Source of the DNA: JAVJSU01 sp040219275
Lineage (GTDB): Bacteria; Chloroflexota; Anaerolineae; Aggregatilineales; Phototrophicaceae
Direction: 5' to 3'
NCBI GenBank assembly: GCA_040219275.1
Contig: JAVJSU010000071.1
Location: forward strand, 62,001 to 126,000
Length of the DNA: 64,000 nucleotides
Numbering within the stretch: the stretch's first letter is position 1; every line of letters begins with the position of its first letter. Shown here one piece after another: positions 17,558-26,525 of this stretch. A program made the translations under genes and the position numbers. The notes beneath the pieces were generated by a model. It was not told where the DNA came from and made no database searches. It was given only the letters and a program-made list of their open reading frames with translations.

Positions 17558-18336
17558 ACTTGCTCCCCATACGCTCTTGAAACCTCGTCCTTCAGCGCAT
17601 CCCAGATCATCCCTTTATGATGCCCGAATTCCGGTGTCGCCATCGTCTCAATCGTGCGCGGTCTAGGAATATCTACGGTAAATTCAACCTTCTTCGTGCC
17701 GGGGTGCGCCGTCATGATGATGACCCGATCCCCCAACAAAATCGCCTCATCAATGCTATGGGTGATATACACAACCGTTTTACGATCAATCTCCCACAAT
17801 TTCAAAAATTCATCCTGCATCACCGTCCGCGTCTGTGCATCCAACGCGCCCAATGGCTCATCCATCAGCAACACTTCAGGATCATTTGCCAGCGCACGGG
17901 CAATGCTCACCCTCTGCTTCATCCCGCCGGAAAGCTGATGTGGATAATAATCAGAGAATTTACTCAAGCCAACCCGCTTTAGCCAATCATCCGCCACCTC
18001 AAACCGTTCTTTTTTGCCGATCCCGCGCATCTGCAAACCAAACGCCACGTTATCACGCACATTTTTCCACGGATAGATCGCATATTCCTGAAACACCATG
18101 CTATTCAGTGGCTTTTGTGAGTTTTCGCTACGCTTGATCTCAATTGTGCCAGAGGTCTGCGGCACTAAACCCGCCAGAATACGAAGAAAGGTTGATTTTC
18201 CACATCCAGAAGGACCGACAATACACACAAATTCCCCATCGGCAACTTCCAGATTAAAATTGTCTATCGCGAGCACATCGCCATTGTTAGACTCATATGT
18301 CTTAACAACATTTTGTGCAATAATTTTAAGTTGCAT
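17554..18336 (-). CDS. ABC transporter ATP-binding protein (SsuB/TauB family)
   Basis: 260-aa ATPase. Walker A GPSGCGKST is at 41-49, the Q-loop at FQEYAIYPW, the signature LSGGMKQ at 135-141, Walker B LLMDEP near 156-161, the D-loop GALD, and the switch His193 (YITHS). It energises the adjacent permease. Gene order is binding protein, ATPase, permease, all leftward. Confidence 0.94.
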   Translation of the reverse strand: MQLKIIAQNVVKTYESNNGDVLAIDNFNLEVADGEFVCIVGPSGCGKSTFLRILAGLVPQTSGTIEIKRSENSQKPLNSMVFQEYAIYPWKNVRDNVAFGLQMRGIGKKERFEVADDWLKRVGLSKFSDYYPHQLSGGMKQRVSIARALANDPEVLLMDEPLGALDAQTRTVMQDEFLKLWEIDRKTVVYITHSIDEAILLGDRVIIMTAHPGTKKVEFTVDIPRPRTIETMATPEFGHHKGMIWDALKDEVSRAYGEQV

Positions 18337-18388
18337 ACCAATAATCCACTATCTAAAGAAAAAGTCACACCCATTTATACATATATGT

Positions 18389-18418
18389 TGTAGGGGCGAC
18401 CTGCTAGGTCGCCCGCAT
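18389..18418. repeat. GTAGGGGCGACC palindrome, family C (copy 1)
   Basis: TGTAGGGGCGACCTGC then TAGGTCGCCCGCAT. GGGCGACC and GGTCGCCC form an 8-bp stem. It lies between the binding-protein and ATPase genes of the importer, so it could trim expression of the distal genes. Confidence 0.75.
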
Positions 18419-18433
18419 TATGTCGAAAACGCG

Positions 18434-19522
18434 TTAGTCGCTTTCTTCTTCTTCCATCTCTTCGTCCATCATCATATCTTCATACGCACCACGCAACTCT
18501 AGCGCGGCATCTGCGAAGCCTGTATACACGACGGTTTCCAGATCAATCGGCTCTTCGTATTCAGTGCGCCCATTGCTTCGATGGGTGGCTTCAATATCTG
18601 CCAGACCTTCTACCGGAATCACCAGATCAGGATCAAACACGAATTGTGTCCCACTCAAGATCGCTTCTTCGGTAGAGTTAGTATACGTCACATACGCATC
18701 GAGATTTTCTTGATCGAAGAACGCCTCACCCTGCATCAAACGGGTGGCATCCATCAGCGCCAGCACGAAGCGTTGCGCCACTTCCGGACGTTCGTTGATG
18801 AAGTTACCGGAGCCTACAAACGCCACGGTCATCAAACCGGGGGTCAGGTCAGTCGCCAGCGCAACACCATCACCAGCTTCAATAATTTGCCCTGCATACG
18901 GCGCACCAATAATCGCGGCGGCGACGGCATCATTTGCAAACGCGGCAGGCATATCAGCATTACCAACATTTTGTGTTTCCACATCGAAAATCGTCAGATC
19001 ACCCATTTCGAGGGCTTTCGCCAGCAGGTATTCACCACCACTACCCGGACCACCTGCAACAGCCACCACCTGACCTTCGAGGTCGGCGATTTCGGTCACA
19101 GTACCGTCGTCATAGAGGTCTTCACGTACCACAAGAACCGTCGGGCTATCTTCCAGCGGTTCCAGACCACCGGGGGCGATTATCTGAATATCCAGCCCGC
19201 TGTTCCAGCCATTCCACAGCGACGTGACGATAGCGATACCGCCCACATCAATCTGACCTTCGGTAAGGAAGGCAATCGCTTCTGTACCGGATGCGACGCT
19301 TTCAATCTGAACATCCAGCCCATATTGCTCGAACAAACCGCGTTCCGCCGCCACATACAACGGGGCGAATTTCAAAATCGGCACATAGGCGACAACCACT
19401 TCTTCCATCGGATCAAGCGGTGTATCAATCGGCTCATCATCCTGCGCCAGCACACTGCCATTCAAAATCAGCAAAACGGCGGCAAGGACAAAAAATAAAG
19501 ATCGCTTTGAACGTAAAATCAT
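18434..19522 (-). CDS. ABC transporter substrate-binding protein (SsuA/NMT1-like)
   Basis: 362 aa. The signal peptide (MILRSKRSLFFVLAAVLLIL) has likely cleavage after VLAQ. The mature part has the NMT1/SsuA-like pattern VVAYVPILKFAPLYVAAERGLFEQYGLDV (two short segments), the VAVAGGPGSGGEYLLAKAL ligand loop and a helical C-lobe. The unusual C-terminus is an acidic Met/Glu/Asp tail. Ligand candidates are sulfonates, nitrate, or thiamin-pyrimidine or riboflavin-like compounds; none can be chosen from sequence. A good AAGGAG ribosome-binding site precedes the ATG. Confidence 0.9.
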   Translation of the reverse strand: MILRSKRSLFFVLAAVLLILNGSVLAQDDEPIDTPLDPMEEVVVAYVPILKFAPLYVAAERGLFEQYGLDVQIESVASGTEAIAFLTEGQIDVGGIAIVTSLWNGWNSGLDIQIIAPGGLEPLEDSPTVLVVREDLYDDGTVTEIADLEGQVVAVAGGPGSGGEYLLAKALEMGDLTIFDVETQNVGNADMPAAFANDAVAAAIIGAPYAGQIIEAGDGVALATDLTPGLMTVAFVGSGNFINERPEVAQRFVLALMDATRLMQGEAFFDQENLDAYVTYTNSTEEAILSGTQFVFDPDLVIPVEGLADIEATHRSNGRTEYEEPIDLETVVYTGFADAALELRGAYEDMMMDEEMEEEESD

Positions 19523-19686
19523 GTAGTTACTCCTTCAAGAAAATAAATATTCACCCTACGAATACATCTGAGGCTTATATTGAGTGAAAAATAACGTGAG
19601 ATCGACACTACCTCGTTCGTAAAGTTATTTCAAAACGTACCCCTTGTCAAATTTTACTACGGGAAAATCATGTAATACTCACTTAA

Positions 19687-19711
19687 GAGAGGCAGTCGCA
19701 CACCGCCTCTC
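19687..19711 (-). terminator. Hairpin downstream of the secreted TPR gene
   Basis: GAGAGGC (19687-19693) pairs with GCCTCTC (19705-19711), 17 nt past the stop of the leftward TPR gene. The following T run is weak, so termination may be partial. Confidence 0.5.
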
Positions 19712-19728
19712 GTCAAAGGAATTTCCGA

Positions 19729-21180
19729 TTAGTTACTAAAACTCGCGCCAACTATCGTGTTCATCATTGCGTCGAAGAAATCGCCATCGGTACCTGTCGC
19801 CGTGAGCATACGCGCCAGCACATAAAAATCATCATCGAGCATCACCGCAAAGATAAACGTGTCGGAGGTGCCATCACTTGTAAACGACAACGCCGCGTTA
19901 AAACCTTCGAATGGTACGGCACGCACCCCCTGCGCCACCCCTGTGATCGCCTCAATCACCTGTATCGGCGTATTTTCAGGATCAAGCCCGCCTAAAGACA
20001 CATTGAGCAATTCGCTTGCACTGCCATAATTCACAATCGCAAATGGCGCACCCGCCACCGGCACACTATCCGGCACATAAGCACCGCCTGTCGTCACTAC
20101 AATCGCACCCCGCCCGTTTTCAGTTACACTTTCGCCACGCCAGCCAGCAGGCAACGCCAACGTGAAGCCATCACCGGAATTCACAAATGCGCCGCCCGCG
20201 CCATCCGTGCCTGATCCTGTGTCTACTTGCGTCAACAAAAATGGATCGAGCATAAATGAGTCAGCCACCGCCAACACCAGTGCCAGATTCGCATCCAGAT
20301 CATCTTCAGAGGCGGTAAAGGCATTGATGTTCAGGATGAGCACTCCCGCATCAGACGGATCAACATCAAACGTCAAAACGCGCTGAAACGTATTGCCATT
20401 CTGCATCACCGTAAACGTATATCCCGTAAAATTCGTCGTGCTGATGCGCGTCAGCGGGGTCGCCTCTGTTCCATTGATCCGGCGTAATCCCTCGGCGACC
20501 TGTAGCAGACTGCTATCAATCGCCATACCCGCAATTGTTTGCGGATCACCCAAATCCAGCGAAATCAACAGATCACGATTATCGAGCGACATTGCGCCCG
20601 ATGCAAAGATCGCCGTGTCATTCACCAGAGTGATGTTTTCCACCGCGGCGGGTTGCGTAATATCAATCAATTCTTCAAACGGAAAATTTACCGTGAATTG
20701 CGAATTAGGCGAGGATGCATATCCATCCTGAGGCAGAGGCATCATTTCTGCTTCAATTTGCGTCAAACGTTCAATAATAGGAGCTTCATCAACAGGTAAG
20801 CCATCTAAGCCATCACCTGTCGCCTGCTCACCATTGGGGTCAGGCGTAGATTCTGCCATAGTCGTCATCTGTGAATCACGACTGATCGCCAGCACGCTCA
20901 ACAGATCAGCACGGGCTTCAGGATAGCGTTCCAGCCCGGCATAAGCGTCCGCGCGTCCAACATATCCCGCCACACTATCCTTATTGATCTGTACCGCGCA
21001 TGTAAATACCTCCAGCGCGGTCTCATACTCACCGGAAAGGAGCGCCGTTTGTCCATCACTTAAAACTGTATCAACAGAGGTCGATATGTCACACAAATTC
21101 GCACCAGTTTGCGCCACAATCGGCACGCTTAGCGCCAGAACACATATCACAAAAAAAAGCACCACGCCTAATCGTCGCAT
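19729..21180 (-). CDS. Secreted TPR-containing protein
   Basis: 483 aa with a signal peptide (MRRLGVVLFFVICVLALSVP, cleavage near IVAQTG). Two or three TPR-like helical repeats follow (about residues 40-105: DGQTALLSGEYETALEVF and AGYVGRADAYAGLERYPEA). The rest is beta-rich with two similar halves containing FPFEEL or LPAGWRGE type stretches, probably an export-linked or ligand-binding fold. It has no catalytic motif. It probably acts outside the membrane as an adaptor. It stands alone, without an obvious operon partner. Confidence 0.75.
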   Translation of the reverse strand: MRRLGVVLFFVICVLALSVPIVAQTGANLCDISTSVDTVLSDGQTALLSGEYETALEVFTCAVQINKDSVAGYVGRADAYAGLERYPEARADLLSVLAISRDSQMTTMAESTPDPNGEQATGDGLDGLPVDEAPIIERLTQIEAEMMPLPQDGYASSPNSQFTVNFPFEELIDITQPAAVENITLVNDTAIFASGAMSLDNRDLLISLDLGDPQTIAGMAIDSSLLQVAEGLRRINGTEATPLTRISTTNFTGYTFTVMQNGNTFQRVLTFDVDPSDAGVLILNINAFTASEDDLDANLALVLAVADSFMLDPFLLTQVDTGSGTDGAGGAFVNSGDGFTLALPAGWRGESVTENGRGAIVVTTGGAYVPDSVPVAGAPFAIVNYGSASELLNVSLGGLDPENTPIQVIEAITGVAQGVRAVPFEGFNAALSFTSDGTSDTFIFAVMLDDDFYVLARMLTATGTDGDFFDAMMNTIVGASFSN

Positions 21181-21268
21181 TGCGTTGTCCTTATCGCTTA
21201 ACCTATATTCACTTTACTATAGGTTCTTGCCTTATGCCTGCCAATCCCCCGAAATGACTACACAACAA

Positions 21269-21297
21269 AAATGCCATCTACACCTCAGACGGCATTT
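21269..21297 (-). terminator. Intrinsic terminator for the CAP-LysM gene
   Basis: On the minus strand AAATGCC...GGCATTT (7-bp stem plus two inner pairs) runs into TTTTTGTTG. It lies about 180 bp past the CAP-LysM stop. Confidence 0.7.
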
Positions 21298-21407
21298 CTT
21301 GATGTTTAACTATTCTCATTACCCAAACGAACGTATAGTCTTGGAAGTTCTTCAAGAAAATATTTCACCATAGAGTCACAGGAAATGAAGAGGAATTTTT
21401 ATCTAAT

Positions 21408-21440
21408 TCTCTGCGTTTCTCCGCGCTCCCTGCGTCTTAA
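21408..21440. repeat. CTCTGCGTTTCTC-type repeat, family D (copy 1)
   Basis: TTCTCTGCGTTTCTCCGCGC then TCCCTGCGTCTT. It recurs in extended form at 41167-41220. Non-coding, in the gap after the CAP-LysM gene. Confidence 0.6.
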
Positions 21441-21478
21441 CGTTATGCTTTTTTCTTGCTCTTTTCGAGCCTCCACTA

Positions 21479-22639
21479 CTAACACGGCACGCGCAACACA
21501 TCACCGACGAAAATGCGTGTCGGGTCGGTAATACCATTTACAGCGGAAAGCGCCGCAACCGTTGTCCCATAGCGTAACGATATACGATACAAATTCTCTC
21601 CCGCCGCAATAGTATGTGAACACGTTCCATCGCCAAACGAAGTCACCTGAGTTGTGGTTGGCGTGGAATTTGCCGTTGTCGATTGCGTGGTGGTCGTAGT
21701 CGGTGTCGTGTTAGTGACGGTTACATCACCACAGCGATTGCGCGAAAATACGAATTCATACAGCCTACCTGTTGGCTCAAATCCGTTCAGTTGCAACTCG
21801 TTGGATGCCAGCGCATAGAGTGAGAATCCATTACGTGACCCCAATTCCACATTCTGCCGTGTATTCACTGCCTGATTCAATCCGGTGGCGATTTGTGCCC
21901 CGGTCACGCTGAATTGCAAGATGCCATCCCCACGCGGGGAAACCGCATAGACCGCGATCCCATCTCCGGTGCAATAGGCAGTTACTACGGCGGCAATATC
22001 GATGAAATTGATGCGTCCGTCGGTATAATACGATGAGCCACTACTCTCTAAAGCTGTTGATCCCAGCGCACCGCCTCCACCCGTGGAGCCACCGCCGCCC
22101 GTATACCCGCCACCACCTGTCGAGCCGCCGCCACTTGTTTGCCCGCAATTCTGCCCGAATCGCTTGCCAAGCACCATCGTGAAGTAGTAGCGTCCGTTGC
22201 CCGCCAACGTATAGGTAATGCCAATATCGCAATACGTGGCGCTCATCATATTGTCCCGATGCGGCGGACTATTCCACCATTGATCGAAGGCACCAGCCCC
22301 ACTCGCATCAAAGCGGTAGAGGATATTTTCGCCGATGTTGCTCCAGCTATACCCTGCCTGTGTAGCCCGCACCCCTACGCTAGACCCATCAGAGCCGGTA
22401 TGCGAGAGGTTGTTGGTCGCCGCCATATCGTTGCTGTGTCGCTGAGAAGCCACCACCAACTCGTTATTCATCGAAAGCGCATGTAACCCGTTATTGGCGC
22501 GGGTCTGATTCAAAATCGTCAGCACATCGGGCGCAGTCACCGCCGCTACCGGACGCGCAGGCAGATACAATCCCAGCCCAACCAATCCCAGCAATAGCAA
22601 AAAACGTAGTTGTTTGAATTGACGCATGATGAGATCCAT
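21479..22639 (-). CDS. Secreted CAP-domain protein with C-terminal LysM
   Basis: 386 aa. The signal peptide has hydrophobic core LRFLLLLGLVGLGLYLP. A CAP/SCP-PR1 domain (about 38-165) contains VASQRHSNDMAA, NIGENILYRF and WWNSPPHRDNMM with the usual His/Glu cavity. A glycine linker with three GGGSTGGGG-like units follows. Next is an unrecognised ~110-aa Cys-containing domain (216-320), a Thr-rich linker, and a LysM domain at the end (GENLYRISLRYGTTVAAL) that should bind peptidoglycan. The start could be the fifth codon (22627). It is probably a cell-wall-associated protein; the function of bacterial CAP proteins is mostly unknown. Confidence 0.88.
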   Translation of the reverse strand: MDLIMRQFKQLRFLLLLGLVGLGLYLPARPVAAVTAPDVLTILNQTRANNGLHALSMNNELVVASQRHSNDMAATNNLSHTGSDGSSVGVRATQAGYSWSNIGENILYRFDASGAGAFDQWWNSPPHRDNMMSATYCDIGITYTLAGNGRYYFTMVLGKRFGQNCGQTSGGGSTGGGGYTGGGGSTGGGGALGSTALESSGSSYYTDGRINFIDIAAVVTAYCTGDGIAVYAVSPRGDGILQFSVTGAQIATGLNQAVNTRQNVELGSRNGFSLYALASNELQLNGFEPTGRLYEFVFSRNRCGDVTVTNTTPTTTTTQSTTANSTPTTTQVTSFGDGTCSHTIAAGENLYRISLRYGTTVAALSAVNGITDPTRIFVGDVLRVPC

Positions 22640-22733
22640 TCCATAAATTCATGACTTTTCGCCAATTCTATCACAATTATTAATTAATTATGGTCAGGTA
22701 TTCGCTGGAAAATCGTTTGGATAGCATTTCAAT

Positions 22734-23630
22734 TTACGTATTTGCACTGAGGAACGCCTCCACCTCTGCACCCGTTGGCATACTGAGCGCCACCCCGCGC
22801 CGTGTCAGGCAAATCGCCGCGGAGGCATTGCCGTAGCGTATTGCCTCCTCCATAGCCATCCCACCAGCCAACCCCACTGCCAGCGCACCATTAAACGCAT
22901 CGCCCCCGCCGATAGAATCCACCACCTCAACCGGAAACGACGGCACCATGCTATCAACAGACCCTTTCATCCAATGTATTCCCCGCCGCCCATGCGTAAC
23001 CACCAATGCTTGCGTCTCATTTGCCGGTAACTTGGCACTTTGGCGCAAAAACTCTTGTTCTAGCGCATTGGGTGTCAGGATAGAAGCATCCGCCAGCATC
23101 TCATCAGGAATTTCAATCGAATGTGATGGCATCGGTGCGGGATTTAGAATAGAGGTCACGCCATATTTCTTTGCCATTTTGAGCACATACGCGGTCACCT
23201 CGAAGTTTATTTCAAGTTGTGTTATTAGTATGTCCGCCCCGGAGATAACGTCCTCCGCACGGTCAATATCCGCAGTTGAAAGCGCAAGGTTCGCGCCGGG
23301 CGCAACCGTAATCAGCTTCTCACGATTATCATCTATGATAATATTTGCGACTCCGGTTGAATTATCCGCATCACGTACAACCCAATCGGTGTTAATGCCC
23401 ACGTTGCGCCACAATTCAAAACCAATTTCACCGAATGTGTCCGCACCGACCCGCCCGATGAAGGTCACATCTGCGCCCAGTTTTGCCGCCGCCACTGCCT
23501 GATTGGACCCCTTGCCACCGGGCATCGTCGCAAAGTCATGCCCGATGATCGTCTGTCCCGGCAGAGGGAGTTGACGTACATACGTCATCATATCTACGTT
23601 GAAACTACCAACCACGACGAGGCGTGTCAT
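22734..23630 (-). CDS. Ribokinase (PfkB family carbohydrate kinase)
   Basis: 298 aa. The N-terminal VVVGSFNVDMMTYVRQLPLPG and MPGGKGSNQAVAAAKLGA are the ribokinase substrate-binding signatures. The C-terminal DSIGGGDAFNGALAVGLA carries the catalytic Asp, with GGGD in place of the common GAGD. It phosphorylates ribose or a related sugar or nucleoside with ATP. It is divergent from the neighbouring reductase gene, with GGAGTGAG before the ATG. The exact sugar is less certain than the family. Confidence 0.88.
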   Translation of the reverse strand: MTRLVVVGSFNVDMMTYVRQLPLPGQTIIGHDFATMPGGKGSNQAVAAAKLGADVTFIGRVGADTFGEIGFELWRNVGINTDWVVRDADNSTGVANIIIDDNREKLITVAPGANLALSTADIDRAEDVISGADILITQLEINFEVTAYVLKMAKKYGVTSILNPAPMPSHSIEIPDEMLADASILTPNALEQEFLRQSAKLPANETQALVVTHGRRGIHWMKGSVDSMVPSFPVEVVDSIGGGDAFNGALAVGLAGGMAMEEAIRYGNASAAICLTRRGVALSMPTGAEVEAFLSANT

Positions 23631-23699
23631 ATCTCACTCCAAATGTTACAATAAATATAAAGGGAACTATGACGAATAATATAACAAGGATCAGACCGC

Positions 23700-24770
23700 A
23701 TGGCGAATTGGATGATTTACGGGGCATATGGGTACACGGGTATTCTGGTCATTGAAGAAGCAATCAAACGTGGACACCGTCCCATGCTCGCCGGACGCTC
23801 AGAAGCTAAATTGCAACCGTTAGCCACACGTTACGATCTACCGTATCGCGCGTTTGCGCTGAATGATAGTGATGCAATCGCCGCAGAATTGCACGACATA
23901 GACATCCTCTATCACGCCGCCGGACCGTTCATCTATACCAGCGACCCGATGATCCGTGCCTGCCTTCAATCGAAAACCCATTATGTAGACATCACCGGCG
24001 AAATCCCCGTTTTTGAGAACACCTTCAGCTATGACCAGCAAGCACACGAAGCCGGAATCGCGCTCATTTCCGGCGTGGGCTTTGATGTCATCCCGACGGA
24101 TTGCATGGCACGCTACATCGCCGATAAAACGCCCAACGCCACCCATTTAGACATCGCCATTGCCGCCATCAGCAAAACCAGCGCAGGCACAGCCAAATCC
24201 GGCATCGAACTCGCCGATGGCGGCGGACAAGTTCGGCGCGATGGTGAATTACAGCCGTTTCCGTTTGGACAGGGTGCGCGGAAAATTCGCTTTAATGATC
24301 GTGAACGGCGCGTTATGCCCATTCCCTGGGGTGATCTCGCCACCGCCTATCGCACGACAGGCATCCCCAACATCACCACCTACATGGCGTTCCCAGCCGC
24401 GTTAATCGCACTTTCACGGCTGACAGGCGGCATGATTCCTTACGTGATGTCCAGCAGAACGGTCAAAAATGGGTTGCTGTGGATGGTGGATAAAGTGGTC
24501 AAAGGACCTGATGAAAACGCCCGCAAAAGCGCAAAATCATTTGTGTGGGTACGGGCAACGGATGATGCAGGCAATATTAACGAGGCGTGGCTAGAAACAC
24601 TTGAAGGCTACGACTTCACAGCCGTCGCAGGCGTGCGTGTGATCGAAGCCATGCTACAGGGGATAGAATCGCAAACCCCCATCATCGGTGCGACGACTCC
24701 CGCCCTCGCTTTCGGCGCAGATTTCGTCCTCGACCTCCCGAAAACACAAAGGTTCGATCACTTGCCTTAA
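23700..24770 (+). CDS. Saccharopine dehydrogenase-like NAD(P)-binding reductase
   Basis: 356 aa. An N-terminal Rossmann domain opens WMIYGAYGYTGILVIEEA (GxxGxTG motif, residues 8-14), and LAGRSEAKL and YHAAGPF follow. GVGFDVIPTDCMA is characteristic of the saccharopine-dehydrogenase-like or trans-acting enoyl reductase family. Such proteins act as short oxidoreductases on lipids or amino-acid intermediates; the substrate is not predictable. It is cytoplasmic, monocistronic, and convergent with the small gene at 24780. Confidence 0.85.
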   Translation: MANWMIYGAYGYTGILVIEEAIKRGHRPMLAGRSEAKLQPLATRYDLPYRAFALNDSDAIAAELHDIDILYHAAGPFIYTSDPMIRACLQSKTHYVDITGEIPVFENTFSYDQQAHEAGIALISGVGFDVIPTDCMARYIADKTPNATHLDIAIAAISKTSAGTAKSGIELADGGGQVRRDGELQPFPFGQGARKIRFNDRERRVMPIPWGDLATAYRTTGIPNITTYMAFPAALIALSRLTGGMIPYVMSSRTVKNGLLWMVDKVVKGPDENARKSAKSFVWVRATDDAGNINEAWLETLEGYDFTAVAGVRVIEAMLQGIESQTPIIGATTPALAFGADFVLDLPKTQRFDHLP

Positions 24771-24779
24771 AGGTTAATT

Positions 24780-25145
24780 TTATTCTTCGCTTTCGTCCTC
24801 TTCTAATTGCATCCTCTCATAGTTTATACCGATGAGATTATCCATCGAATACTCAATATCACTTATTTTGTCTGATACGATATCATGGTATTGAGATAGT
24901 TTGGGATTTCTTAAAATTTGATAGAGTAAGCGTTCTACATGAAAATAGACTCTCAAGACTTCAAAGTAGATGGTTTCTGTTTCATCTGGCTCATCTCTAT
25001 GCGCTCTATAATATGAGTGCAATTTGCCAAACACCCTTAGGAAGGTTAAAAATTCTTCACTCGTTAACCAGTCAAAATCTCTATTTGACCATTTCACACT
25101 GTACCATGCTTGTACAATGGATTGCTCTATTTCTGCTTTTGTCAT
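24780..25145 (-). CDS. Hypothetical protein
   Basis: 121 aa, unrecognised. The ATG at 25143-25145 is chosen because AGGAGG (25154-25159) sits 8 nt upstream; a longer TTG-started frame would place that site inside the coding sequence. The protein is helical, rich in Tyr, Glu and Asp, with an acidic C-terminus (EEDESEE). It has no signal peptide. It is AT-rich compared with its neighbours, which hints at recent acquisition. Confidence 0.7.
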   Translation of the reverse strand: MTKAEIEQSIVQAWYSVKWSNRDFDWLTSEEFLTFLRVFGKLHSYYRAHRDEPDETETIYFEVLRVYFHVERLLYQILRNPKLSQYHDIVSDKISDIEYSMDNLIGINYERMQLEEDESEE

Positions 25146-25483
25146 GAATAAATCCTCCTGCAATACCAGATGGTGTCGCTTTCGCTAGTTCATTTACTTG
25201 GTTTATGTGAAAACTGAGTTGGTCTGTGCGTCAATAAATCACGAATTGAGAAAGTATGACTGATATAACTACTGAAGAAATTGTAACGCAGGAGAGGGTG
25301 AAATGTGGCATGACCTTTTGACTCATCGCTCATCGCTTTGAACTGTTTTTTCACTCTTGCCAATAGAAACGAAAAACGGTCTCTTGGTTATCGAGACCGT
25401 TTTCCGTCACATCAGCAAGATACCCACACATTTCTGTATAGGGAGATAAACACCACGTTTATAGGATAACCGAATTGGCTTTT
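25146..25483. other. Intergenic region of 338 bp
   Basis: It holds the ribosome-binding site and promoter area of the small leftward gene, a low-complexity tract (ACTCATCGCTCATCGCTTTG at 25321-25340) of a type seen elsewhere in the window, and a strong terminator at 25373. I see no gene. Confidence 0.6.
25373..25403 (-). terminator. Intrinsic terminator after the DUF952 gene
   Basis: A perfect 11-bp stem AAAACGGTCTC / GAGACCGTTTT with a 9-nt loop. On the minus strand it runs into TTTTTCGTTTC, downstream of the DUF952 gene. Confidence 0.9.
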
Positions 25484-25846
25484 TCACCCTATGGGAAAAT
25501 TGTACTGCCCATTCTCCGCCTTGTTGAGCGCCTTCGTCCCGCTTACCGCATCCACGTTCAGCGCACCGTAAAGATGCGGGAATAATTCGCCGTCATAATG
25601 CTCGGCGGGGATGGACAAATCCGGCGGCTCAAACTTCACTTCCGCACTCAGTTTTGCGTCGTCAATCACCAGCACAATGACACCTGCAACATCCTGATAA
25701 ATCGCGTTCGCCACCCGCTCCACCTGATCGGGTGTTGCCGACAGATGAATAAATCCGTCCGCGTCCAACGACGGCGCACGATAAACACCTACTGTTTTCG
25801 CCGCGTCCCATTCATCCCGCGTCGTGATGTGATAAAGCGTCGTCAT
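25484..25846 (-). CDS. DUF952 domain-containing protein
   Basis: A 120-aa protein covering the whole DUF952 domain. It starts LYHITTRDEWDAAK and contains DGFIHLSATPDQVERVAN, VKFEPPDLS and FPHLYGALNVDAV, the conserved family blocks. The fold resembles ADP-ribosyltransferase-like enzymes, but the function is unknown. It lies leftward after the oxidase operon, separated by a terminator-like hairpin, so it is probably independent. Confidence 0.88.
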   Translation of the reverse strand: MTTLYHITTRDEWDAAKTVGVYRAPSLDADGFIHLSATPDQVERVANAIYQDVAGVIVLVIDDAKLSAEVKFEPPDLSIPAEHYDGELFPHLYGALNVDAVSGTKALNKAENGQYNFPIG

Positions 25847-25861
25847 GAACTACCTCTCTTT

Positions 25862-25900
25862 AAAACAAAACACGGGCAAGCAATTCAACGCCCACCCGTG
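25862..25900 (-). terminator. Terminator of the cytochrome oxidase operon
   Basis: CACGGG (25871-25876) pairs with CCCGTG (25895-25900). On the minus strand the stem is followed by TTTTGTTTT, just past the subunit IV stop. Confidence 0.65.
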
Positions 25901-25925
25901 AATAAAATCATTAGAACTGTTAAAT

Positions 25926-26513
25926 CTAGTAACTCGTAGGATCCACGCCCATCAGGAATAACGCAGAGAGCAACGCAATAATGAGTGGCAATGCCAGAGT
26001 CAGCGCGAAAACACGGCTGTCATGGTTCAGGTGCATATAATACCAGACCACCAAGCCCGCCTTCACAATTGCAATCCCCAGCAAGATCGGGATTTTGAGG
26101 TCACTACCAATCAGTTCAGCCAGAATAACTTCAATGAGTGTAGCAACCGCCAACAAGCCGAACACCATCGTATACACGGGGAATGGAAACTCGCGCCCGA
26201 ACCACACGGTCACATCGCCGTGTGCATCGTGTGCCAATGCCTCAGCGGGTGAATTCGGTGCACGCCCCGCCTTCTCAATGCCTTCTTCTAAAGCCGTCAC
26301 ACCTGCATCAAATGCTTCAACAATCGGTGAATCCGTCGCTTCTTCGGTAGAGTCTAATGCTTCTGCGGTCGCTTTTGCAGTCGCATCATCAGGATCAGCT
26401 TTGGCAAGTACGTCTTCGGCTTGACCTTCCGGGTATTCATCTGGACCGGGGACAGAGTTGGCGAGTTCTTCAACTTCGCCGTTGGTCAGTTCGTCTTTGT
26501 GTTCTTCAGCCAT
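25926..26513 (-). CDS. Cytochrome c oxidase subunit IV family protein
   Basis: 195 aa. The C-terminal ~100 residues form the three-helix prokaryotic COX4 domain (YTMVFGLLAVATLIEVIL, ILLGIAIVKAGLVVWYYMHL, LTLALPLIIALLSALFL), including the typical YYMHL. The N-terminal half is an acidic, Ala/Glu-rich soluble extension absent from most family members. ATG 26513 has a G-rich ribosome-binding site 7 nt upstream; a TTG two codons earlier is less likely. Last gene of the caa3 oxidase operon. Confidence 0.88.
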   Translation of the reverse strand: MAEEHKDELTNGEVEELANSVPGPDEYPEGQAEDVLAKADPDDATAKATAEALDSTEEATDSPIVEAFDAGVTALEEGIEKAGRAPNSPAEALAHDAHGDVTVWFGREFPFPVYTMVFGLLAVATLIEVILAELIGSDLKIPILLGIAIVKAGLVVWYYMHLNHDSRVFALTLALPLIIALLSALFLMGVDPTSY

Positions 26514-26525
26514 CGTCAATCCCCC

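Noticed and set aside
19523..19690. TPP riboswitch before the NMT1-like binding-protein gene
   Set aside because: The conserved CTGAGA and ACCTGATCTGGATAAT-type elements are absent on the relevant strand.
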